DNA of 64,000 bases from Streptomyces griseoruber (GTDB lineage: Bacteria; Actinomycetota; Actinomycetes; Streptomycetales; Streptomycetaceae): NCBI RefSeq assembly GCF_001514205.1, contig NZ_KQ948771.1:124001-188000 (forward strand), given 5' to 3'. The notes under the pieces are model-generated. The model ran no database searches. It was not told the origin of the DNA and saw nothing but the letters and a program-made list of their open reading frames with translations. Numbering within the stretch: the stretch's first letter is position 1; each line of letters starts with the position of its first letter. Positions 1 to 7,136 of this stretch are shown piece after piece. Both the position numbers and the translations under genes were made by a program.

Positions 1-1
1 C

Positions 2-1942
2 TATCTCGCCGAGATCACCGACACGGTCCGCGCCTACCACGCGGAGACCGGCCGGCTGGCCGAGGCGGCCCGGCGCGTGCAGCGCCTCGACGCCGTGCGG
101 GGCGAACTCGCCGAGGCCGGCTCCGACGCGGCGAACGTCGAGTCGCTGCTCGACGGCGCCCGCCGCGACCTCCCGCACGAGATCACCGAGCAGCTCGCGA
201 ACTGGCCCGCGGTCGTCGCCTCGTACTCCGGCGACGAGCAAGTGGTGAAGGTCCGGGACAAGGAGATCCGCACCAAGCTGACCCGCGAGTCCCTCTCCGG
301 CAACAAGGTCCCCCGGGTCGCTCTGCCCCGGTTCACCGACCACGGCGAGCTGGTGCGGTTCTGGCGCGCGGAGAACCTGCCCGGCTCCTTCCCCTTCACC
401 GCCGGGGTGTTCCCCTTCAAGCGCGACGGCGAGGACCCGGCCCGGATGTTCGCCGGCGAGGGTGACCCGTTCCGCACCAACCGGCGCTTCAAGCTGCTCT
501 CCGAGGGCCAGCCCGCCACCCGGCTGTCCACCGCGTTCGACTCGGTCACCCTCTACGGCCGTGACCCCGACGAGCGTCCCGACATCTACGGCAAGGTCGG
601 CACCTCCGGCGTCTCGGTGGCCACCCTCGACGACATGAAGGCCCTCTACGACGGCTTCGACCTGGTCGCCCCCACCACCTCGGTGTCGATGACGATCAAC
701 GGCCCCGCGCCGACGATTCTCGCCTTCTTCCTCAACACGGCGATCGACCAGCAGATCGAGCGGTTCCGCACCGCCGAGGGCCGCGAGCCGAACGCGGAGG
801 AGGCGGCCGAGCTGGGCGCCCGCGCCCTGGCGAACGTGCGCGGCACCGTGCAGGCGGACATCCTCAAGGAGGACCAGGGCCAGAACACCTGCCTGTTCTC
901 CACCGAGTTCTCCCTGCGGATGATGGCCGACATCCAGGAGTGGTTCATCGCGCGGAAGGTCCGCAACTTCTACTCGGTGTCCATCTCCGGCTACCACATC
1001 GCCGAAGCGGGCGCGAACCCGATCAGCCAGCTCGCCTTCACCCTCGCCAACGGCTTCACCTACGTCGAGGCCTACCTCGCCCGCGGTATGCGCATCGACG
1101 ACTTCGCCCCCAACCTCTCCTTCTTCTTCTCCAACGGCATGGACCCCGAGTACAGCGTCCTCGGCCGGGTCGCCCGCCGGATCTGGGCGGTCGCGATGAA
1201 GGAGAAGTACGGCGCGAACGAGCGCTCCCAGAAGCTGAAGTACCACGTCCAGACCTCCGGACGCTCCCTGCACGCCCAGGAGATGGACTTCAACGACATC
1301 CGCACCACCCTGCAGGCGCTCATCGCGATCTACGACAACTGCAACAGCCTGCACACCAACGCCTACGACGAGGCCGTCACCACGCCCACCGAGGAATCCG
1401 TGCGCCGCGCCCTGGCCATCCAGCTGATCATCAACCGGGAGTGGGGCCTGGCGATGAACGAGAACCCCCTCCAGGGCTCCTTCGTCATCGACGAACTCAC
1501 CGACCTGGTGGAGGAGGCGGTGCTGAAGGAGTTCGAGCGGATCAACGAACGCGGCGGGGTCCTGGGAGCGATGGAGACCGGCTACCAGCGCGGCCGGATC
1601 CAGGACGAGTCGATGCTCTACGAGCAGCGCAAGCACGACGGCACGCTGCCCCTCATCGGCGTCAACACCTTCCGCAACCCGCACGCCGACACCGCCGAAC
1701 CCGCCACCGTCGAACTGGCCCGCGCCACCGAGGAGGAGAAGCACTCCCAGCTCGCGCGGGTCCGCGACTACCAGGCCGGACACCGTGACCAGGCGCACGC
1801 GGCCCTGGCCGCCCTCAAGGACGCGGCGGTGAACGACCGCAATGTCTTCGCGGTCCTCATGGACGCCGCCCGGGTCTGCTCGCTCCAGCAGATCACCGAC
1901 GCGTTCTTCGAGGTGGGCGGCCAGTACCGCCGTAACGTCTGA
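2..1942 (+). CDS. icmF: Fused isobutyryl-CoA mutase IcmF, C-terminal part (5' truncated by window)
   Basis: The reading frame is open from base 2, so the gene starts upstream of the window. The visible 646 residues are the linker and the substrate-binding/TIM-barrel mutase domain of the methylmalonyl-CoA mutase superfamily. Stretches such as FPFTAGVFPFKR, RLSTAFDSVTLYG, TSVSMTINGPAP and QTSGRSLHAQEMDFNDIR, and the long linker before the mutase core, fit the fused IcmF type better than a separate MutB. IcmF carries an N-terminal B12-binding domain and a MeaI-like GTPase chaperone, which would lie outside the window. The enzyme interconverts isobutyryl-CoA and n-butyryl-CoA with adenosylcobalamin. 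The assignment of the visible part is firm; the N-terminal domains are inferred. Confidence 0.92.
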   Translation, partial: YLAEITDTVRAYHAETGRLAEAARRVQRLDAVRGELAEAGSDAANVESLLDGARRDLPHEITEQLANWPAVVASYSGDEQVVKVRDKEIRTKLTRESLSGNKVPRVALPRFTDHGELVRFWRAENLPGSFPFTAGVFPFKRDGEDPARMFAGEGDPFRTNRRFKLLSEGQPATRLSTAFDSVTLYGRDPDERPDIYGKVGTSGVSVATLDDMKALYDGFDLVAPTTSVSMTINGPAPTILAFFLNTAIDQQIERFRTAEGREPNAEEAAELGARALANVRGTVQADILKEDQGQNTCLFSTEFSLRMMADIQEWFIARKVRNFYSVSISGYHIAEAGANPISQLAFTLANGFTYVEAYLARGMRIDDFAPNLSFFFSNGMDPEYSVLGRVARRIWAVAMKEKYGANERSQKLKYHVQTSGRSLHAQEMDFNDIRTTLQALIAIYDNCNSLHTNAYDEAVTTPTEESVRRALAIQLIINREWGLAMNENPLQGSFVIDELTDLVEEAVLKEFERINERGGVLGAMETGYQRGRIQDESMLYEQRKHDGTLPLIGVNTFRNPHADTAEPATVELARATEEEKHSQLARVRDYQAGHRDQAHAALAALKDAAVNDRNVFAVLMDAARVCSLQQITDAFFEVGGQYRRNV

Positions 1943-2257
1943 CCCGGGCCGCCCTGATCAGCCGTCGGCGCGGACGTCGCCACGGGCGACGCGGCCGGCG
2001 CCAGGCACCTGACGGTCAGGGCGAGCTGGTCGACCCGGCCGGTCGCCTCCACGGCGATGTCGAGCGGTGCCGGACCGGCTCCACGGCCTCGGCGGTGGCG
2101 GTGGCGCAGCCGCCCGGACTGACGCCGCTGGGCGCCTCGGCGTCCCGCGTCAGCCGGTACCGGTGCCTCCGTCCCTGACCGCCGCGTCGATCACCGTCAC
2201 GTCGAGCCCCTGGCCGACCGTCGAACCGACCGGCCTCGGGCGCCAGGACCGCTTCCG
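1943..2257. other. Intergenic stretch between icmF and the sigma-factor gene
   Basis: The two flanking genes converge here. I see no convincing gene and no clear long terminator hairpin. Several short frames have coding-like third-position GC, so a remnant of a longer sigma-factor C-terminus cannot be excluded. Confidence 0.4.
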
Positions 2258-3766
2258 TCAGGTGGTTCCCCGGCCGGAGTGGCCGCCCCGGTGACGTCCG
2301 TGGTCGCCGTGCTGGGGCTTGCCGTGTCCGGTGTCTCGGGCGGTGCCGGTCGGGCAGGTCGGGTCCTCGTCCTCCCCGGAGCCCTGGCCGTCGCCGTCGC
2401 CGTTGTCCCCGGATCCGGTCCCGGGCTCGGGAGCCGTGGTCTGCGCAGGCTCGGGCTGAGGGGTCCCGGGGGAGGGGGTGGTGGGCGGCGGGGTCTCCTC
2501 CGAGCCGTCGTCCTGGCCGCCGTCGGCCGGGGGTGACGTCTGCTCCTCCTCCGGCGGGGTGCCGGTGGAGGAGGGCTCCTCGGTGCTCCTCCCGTCCCCC
2601 GTCGTGGGGGGCTGCCCGGTGTCGGACGGCGCCGGTGCCTCGGCCGTCGGGGGCGAGGTGTCCGTCCGGGGGGCTCCGGCGGCGTCGGCCACCCGCACGG
2701 ACGGCGACCGGTCCTCGGCGGCCTCCACCGGCACGGCGGCCTGTACGGGAGGATCCGCCGGCGTCTCCGCCACGGGCAGCCGGCGCACGGGCGCGTCGGC
2801 GATCGGGGTGCGCTGGGCCGGTACCGGAGCGGACTCGCCCGGACCGATGACCAGGACGAACGCGGCGGCGCCCGCCACGAGCGCGCCCGCGGCCACCGCG
2901 GCCTGCGCCTTCGAGCCGCCGACCGCCACATGGCGCACGCCGTGCAGCAGACCGGCGCCGTGCCCGCCCGCCGCCCCCGCCGCGCCGGCGGACCCCGCGG
3001 TGAAGGCCATGAGGAACCTGCCCGTGCCGCCCAGCGCGAACAGCAGCAGCGCCGGCGCGACGATGGCGGGCAGCCGGTCGTTGGCGCGCATCAGCGCGGC
3101 GAGCCGGACCCGGCAGTCGTCGCACGCGTCCACATGGCCGAGCAGCCGTTCGCCCTGGCGCGGGGTCGCGGCGCCCCGGACGTACGCGGGCATCCGGGCC
3201 CAGTGCACCTGACAGGCCGGGTCCTCCGGGGCGCCGGTCTGGGTGCGCAGGAAGGCCTGCCGCATGCCCTCCCGTGCGCGGTGCAGCAGGACGGCCGTCG
3301 CCCCCTCCTTGGTGCCGAGCTGCGGCCCGATCGCGGCCAGCGGCTGCCCCTCCGCCTCGGCCAGCCACAGCGCCTTGACCCAGCGCTCGGGCAGCTGGCC
3401 CAGCACCCGCACCACCAGATCGACCTGGGACACCTGCTCGGCCGGGTCGCCCTCGTGCGTGCCCGGCTCCGCCCGCTCGTCGGTGTGCGGGTCCCGCGGA
3501 GTCTCGCGCACCGCGGTCCCGGAGGCGATCGCGAGGTGCCGCACCGTCGTCCTGAGGTACGCCGGCACGTTCTCGATCTCGTGCCCCTCGGCCAGCCGTC
3601 GCCACACCCGGAAGTGCGCCTCGGCGACGAGGTCCTCGGCGGTCCAGGCGTTCCGGGTGAGCGAGCGCGCGTAGGCGACGAGTCGCGGTTGCTGCTCCTC
3701 GTAGATCCGGGCGTACGCGGCGGTCGCGGAGGCTTGAGCGGGGACGGCAGTGGACCTGTCGGTCAT
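2258..3766 (-). CDS. Membrane-anchored sigma-70 (ECF-like) factor with zinc-finger and PT-rich tail
   Basis: 502 aa from an ATG preceded by a GGAG-type ribosome site. Residues about 18-60 form a sigma region 2 (EEQQPRLVAYARSLTRN..AEDLVAEAHFRVWRRL) and about 115-175 a region 4 helix-turn-helix (LPERWVKALWLAEAEG..). They are followed by a zf-HC2-like finger (C185, H211, C215, C218), two hydrophobic segments (about 232-255 and 289-308), and a long Pro/Thr/Glu-rich tail. The sigma and the anti-sigma-like finger with membrane anchor are therefore in one chain, which suggests a membrane-held transcription factor released or exposed by an envelope signal. That role is inference. A pair of inverted repeats lies just upstream. 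Confidence 0.8.
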   Translation of the reverse strand: MTDRSTAVPAQASATAAYARIYEEQQPRLVAYARSLTRNAWTAEDLVAEAHFRVWRRLAEGHEIENVPAYLRTTVRHLAIASGTAVRETPRDPHTDERAEPGTHEGDPAEQVSQVDLVVRVLGQLPERWVKALWLAEAEGQPLAAIGPQLGTKEGATAVLLHRAREGMRQAFLRTQTGAPEDPACQVHWARMPAYVRGAATPRQGERLLGHVDACDDCRVRLAALMRANDRLPAIVAPALLLFALGGTGRFLMAFTAGSAGAAGAAGGHGAGLLHGVRHVAVGGSKAQAAVAAGALVAGAAAFVLVIGPGESAPVPAQRTPIADAPVRRLPVAETPADPPVQAAVPVEAAEDRSPSVRVADAAGAPRTDTSPPTAEAPAPSDTGQPPTTGDGRSTEEPSSTGTPPEEEQTSPPADGGQDDGSEETPPPTTPSPGTPQPEPAQTTAPEPGTGSGDNGDGDGQGSGEDEDPTCPTGTARDTGHGKPQHGDHGRHRGGHSGRGTT

Positions 3767-3803
3767 GGAGGAACGCTCCAGTTGCCTGCTGGGGGCCGAA
3801 GGG

Positions 3804-3840
3804 TTTGTCAGCCTAGATGACAAAACTTTCAATGAAAGTT
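3804..3840. promoter_or_regulatory. Two abutting inverted repeats between sigma gene and sugar permease
   Basis: TTTGTCA (3804-3810) and TGACAAA (3818-3824) form a 7-bp inverted repeat with a 7-nt spacer. Sharing one base, AACTTTC-AAT-GAAAGTT (3824-3840) forms a second perfect 7-bp repeat with a 3-nt spacer. They lie 37-74 bp upstream of the sigma-factor ATG, where an operator would be expected. The regulator is unknown. Confidence 0.5.
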
Positions 3841-3866
3841 GCGAAGGTTGAGTGATGTGGCGCACA

Positions 3867-5168
3867 TCACGCTCGGCCATGTGCTTCCTGTGAGTGACGG
3901 GACAGCGCGTCGATGACCACCGCCGCGAACAGCACCCCACCGGTGATCACGAACTGCACCGCCGGGGGAGTGTCGGTGATCGCCATGCCCGAGGAGATCG
4001 ACTGGATGACGAGCATGCCGAGCACCGCCGACCACGTCGTACCTCGCCCGCCGAACAGGCTGGTGCCGCCGATCACGGCCGCCGCGATGGCGTTCACCAG
4101 CAGGACGCCCGAGCCCGAACCCTGGCTCACCGACGTGATGCGCGAGGCGAGGAACAGCCCGCCGATCGCGGCCATCGTGCCGGAGACGGCGAACACGGCG
4201 GTCTGGACCCGGAACACGCTCAGGCTGGCGCGGCGGGCCGCCTCGATGCTGCCGCCGAGGGCGTACACCTGCCGCCCGTAGTGGGTGCGGCGCAGCAGGA
4301 TGTCGAGGCCGGACACCATCACGAGGAAGATCAGCAGGGCGAGCGGGAGCCCCTGGAAACGGTTGAGGAGATAGGCCACGCCGAACGCGATCACCGCCGT
4401 GACCGCGGTGCGCAGCCCCACGGCCGCCGACGAGCGGTGCGGCATACCGACCGCCCGGCGGCGCCTTCGGTCCAGGTCGGCCCCGAGGAACACCGCCCCG
4501 GTGGCCACCGCCGCCACGCCGTAGGCGACGGCGTCCTGGGTGAAGTAGTAGCTGGTCAACTTGGCGACCAGCCCGTTCTCGTCGAGGTTGACGGTGCCGC
4601 TGTCGCCGAGGACGGCGAGCATCAGGCCGTTCCAGGTGAGCAGCCCCGCGAGCGTGACGACGAACGCCGGCACCCGGGTCCGGGCGATGGAGAAGCCCTG
4701 GACGGTGCCCGTGACGGTTCCGGTGAGCACGCCGACGACCAGGGCGAGCCACTCCGGGACCCCGTTGTTCACGTTCAGCACGGCGAAGACGGCCGCCGCC
4801 AGGCCGCTGATCGACCCCACGGACAGGTCGAGTTCGCCGAGCAGCAGGACGAAGACGATGCCGACCGCGATCAGGCCGGTCCCCACGATGTCCACGCTGA
4901 GGTTGGACAGGTTGCGCGGGGACAGATAGTTCGGGTTCAGGGACTGGAAGGTGATCCAGACGACGGCGAGCACCAGCACGACGGGCAGCGAGCCCAGCTC
5001 ACCCGCCCGCACCTTGCGCTCCAGGAGCGTGAGCACGCGGCGCAGGGCGCGGAACCCGCCGTCCGCGGCCCGGGAGGCGAGCCGCTCGCGCTGCGGCGGG
5101 CGGGCCCCGCCGCCGGGCGTGACGGGGTCGGCCGGGGTGCCGTCCGCCACCTTGCGCATGCCTTTCAC
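3867..5168 (-). CDS. XylH-type sugar ABC transporter permease
   Basis: 433 aa, strongly hydrophobic after an about 55-residue cytoplasmic head, with around ten to twelve membrane segments. The BPD_transp_2 signature (LLLGELDLSVGSISG, GGSIEAARRASL, AAAVIGGTSLFGGRG) matches the XylH/RbsC/FrcC permease family. The long central loop (LGADLDRRRRRAVG) is as in XylH. The GTG at 5168 overlaps the TGA of the upstream ATPase gene as GTGA with a GGGAG ribosome site 8 nt before it, so I prefer it to the ATG at 5159. It is the last gene of a binding protein-ATPase-permease operon. Substrate is probably a pentose or similar monosaccharide (family inference). Confidence 0.9.
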   Translation of the reverse strand: MKGMRKVADGTPADPVTPGGGARPPQRERLASRAADGGFRALRRVLTLLERKVRAGELGSLPVVLVLAVVWITFQSLNPNYLSPRNLSNLSVDIVGTGLIAVGIVFVLLLGELDLSVGSISGLAAAVFAVLNVNNGVPEWLALVVGVLTGTVTGTVQGFSIARTRVPAFVVTLAGLLTWNGLMLAVLGDSGTVNLDENGLVAKLTSYYFTQDAVAYGVAAVATGAVFLGADLDRRRRRAVGMPHRSSAAVGLRTAVTAVIAFGVAYLLNRFQGLPLALLIFLVMVSGLDILLRRTHYGRQVYALGGSIEAARRASLSVFRVQTAVFAVSGTMAAIGGLFLASRITSVSQGSGSGVLLVNAIAAAVIGGTSLFGGRGTTWSAVLGMLVIQSISSGMAITDTPPAVQFVITGGVLFAAVVIDALSRHSQEAHGRA

Positions 5169-5947
5169 CACCCCGACTCCCGTTGGGCCGGCCGGCGGGG
5201 CACGTTCTCCGTGGCGCCGGTGATGGACGCGATGATCTGCTCCTGGGAGGCGGTGTTCACGTCGAAGAAGCCGTTGTTGCGGCCGAGCCGCAGCACCGCG
5301 GCCCGGTCCGCGAGGGCCTTCACGTCCCCCATGCTGTGACTGATCAGCAGGACGCCCAGCCCCCGGTCCCGCAGCCGGTCGATGAGGTCCAGGATCTCGG
5401 AGGTCTGCTCGAACCCGAGCGCCGCGGTCGGTTCGTCCAGCAGCAGGATGCGCGGCTCGCCGAGGAGCGAGCGGGCGATGGCGACCGTCTGCCGCTGACC
5501 GCTGGAGAGCGAGGCGACGGGCCCGCGCAGATCGGGGACCCGCCGGGTCAGGCGCTCCAGCAGCTCCCGGGTGCGGCGCTCCATCTCCATCTCGTCGAGG
5601 AACCCGTACCGGCGGATCTCCCGCCCGAGGAAGAGGTTCCCGACGACGTCGAGGTTCCCGCACAGCGCGAGGTCCTGGTAGACGGTGGCGATGCCGAGGT
5701 CCCGGGCGTCGTGCGGGCGTCTGATGTGGACCGACCGGCCCTCCCACTCGATGACGCCCTTCTCCGCGGGAGCCACCCCGGAGATCACCTTCACCAGGGT
5801 GGACTTGCCGGCCCCGTTGTCCCCCAGCAGGGCGACGACCTGACCGGAGTGGATCTCCAGCTCGATGTCCGTCAGGACGTCGACCACGCCGAAGCGCTTG
5901 CACACCCCGCGCAGCGCCAGCAAGGGGGGATCGGGCACGGCAACCAA
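5165..5947 (-). CDS. Sugar ABC transporter ATP-binding protein (single-domain, FrcA-type)
   Basis: 260 aa with one nucleotide-binding domain: Walker A GDNGAGKST, signature SLSSGQRQTVAIAR, Walker B ILLLDEPTAAL and switch His in LLISHSMG. XylG and RbsA carry two such domains in tandem in about 500 aa. This protein has one, like the FrcA subunit of fructose importers, so it should act as a homodimer on the permease. It lies 45 bp after the binding-protein gene and overlaps the permease start by 4 bp, indicating translational coupling. Confidence 0.92.
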   Translation of the reverse strand: MVAVPDPPLLALRGVCKRFGVVDVLTDIELEIHSGQVVALLGDNGAGKSTLVKVISGVAPAEKGVIEWEGRSVHIRRPHDARDLGIATVYQDLALCGNLDVVGNLFLGREIRRYGFLDEMEMERRTRELLERLTRRVPDLRGPVASLSSGQRQTVAIARSLLGEPRILLLDEPTAALGFEQTSEILDLIDRLRDRGLGVLLISHSMGDVKALADRAAVLRLGRNNGFFDVNTASQEQIIASITGATENVPRRPAQRESGW

Positions 5948-5992
5948 CTCCTTCCCTGGACCCGGACCAGGCCGGAGTCGCGATGCGGCCCG

Positions 5993-7081
5993 TCAGATCA
6001 GCCCCGCCTCCTCGCAGGCGGGCCGGAGCCGGGGGGTGCAGATCTGCTGGGCCGTGTGCAGGCCTTCCTTCACCACGGTGTCCTTGATGGTGTCGGCGGT
6101 CACGGACACCGGCTTGAGCAGCACGGCCGGGACCCGCTCGCCGCCGGGCGGCGTCACCTCGCTCGTCGCGACCCGGTCCAGGCCCTCCCGGCGGGCCGCG
6201 GCCACGGCCATCGCGCCGCCGGCCGAGGCCTCCGGACCGAAGGGTTTGAACACGGTCATGTACTGGTCGCCGGCCACGATCCGCCGCAGCGCGCCCAGTT
6301 CGGCGTCCTGGCCGGTGACCGGGGGCAGCGGGGCGACCTTGTTCGCCTTCATCGCCGAGATGCTTCCGCCGGCCAGCCCGTCGTTGGCCGCGTAGACCCC
6401 GTCGATGGTGTCGGCGCCGAGGGCCGCGATGGCCGCGGACATGTTCATGTTCGCGGTCTCCGCCCGCCACTGGAGGGTGTCGTACGTCTTGCCGATCTGC
6501 ACCTTGCCGCGCAGCACGGACAGCGCGCCCTCCTTGAACAGCGCGCTGTTCGGGTCGGCGGGATCGCCGTTCATCATGACGATCTGCGGCAGCGCCGCCC
6601 CGTCGCCCATCGCCTTGAGCAGGGCCCGGCCCTGGAGCCGGCCGACCTCCTTGCCGTCGAAGGAGACGTACCCGGAGATGGGCCCCTGGGCGAGCCGGTC
6701 GTAGGCGATCACGGGGATGCCCGCCGCGTGGGCCTCCGTGACCGACGAGGCGAGCGACTTCCCGTCCACGGCCACCAGCACGATGGCGTCCACTCCCTTG
6801 GTGATCATCGAGTCCATCTGCTCCTGCTGGGTGGCCACCTCGCCCCGGGCGTTGGCGTGCTCGATCACGCAGGTGTCGCACAGTTCCTTGATCTTCTTCT
6901 CCAGGAGCGGCCGGTCCTGTGCCTCCCAGCGCGCCGTGGTGGCGTCCGGCAGCAGCAGGCCGATGCTCGGCGCGGTCCCCCCGTCGGGACCGTTCCCGGC
7001 GTCCGCCCCGCAGGCCCCGAGGGCGACGGCCGCCGAGACCGCGGTCACGGCGGCCGCCGTGTCCCGTATGCAGGCCTTCAT
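5993..7081 (-). CDS. XylF-like sugar-binding lipoprotein
   Basis: 362 aa. It starts with MKACIRDTAAAVTAVSAAVALGAC, a lipoprotein signal peptide with lipobox ending in Cys. The mature part is a periplasmic-binding-protein type 1 fold (Peripla_BP_4): SIGLLLPDATTARWEAQDRP, CVIEHANARGEVATQQEQ, GIPVIAYDRLAQG, VYAANDGLAGG and TGQDAELGALRRI are typical of XylF. It should capture a sugar outside the membrane for the ATPase and permease encoded just downstream. It is clearly paralogous to the lipoprotein at 9647-10735 across the divergent phosphatase gene. The ATG at 7081 leaves only 55 bp to the divergent gene. Confidence 0.92.
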   Translation of the reverse strand: MKACIRDTAAAVTAVSAAVALGACGADAGNGPDGGTAPSIGLLLPDATTARWEAQDRPLLEKKIKELCDTCVIEHANARGEVATQQEQMDSMITKGVDAIVLVAVDGKSLASSVTEAHAAGIPVIAYDRLAQGPISGYVSFDGKEVGRLQGRALLKAMGDGAALPQIVMMNGDPADPNSALFKEGALSVLRGKVQIGKTYDTLQWRAETANMNMSAAIAALGADTIDGVYAANDGLAGGSISAMKANKVAPLPPVTGQDAELGALRRIVAGDQYMTVFKPFGPEASAGGAMAVAAARREGLDRVATSEVTPPGGERVPAVLLKPVSVTADTIKDTVVKEGLHTAQQICTPRLRPACEEAGLI

Positions 7082-7136
7082 GAGTGGTACCCGATGTAGA
7101 CGACGATGGTGGCGATCGATAGAGGATTCGGAAGGT

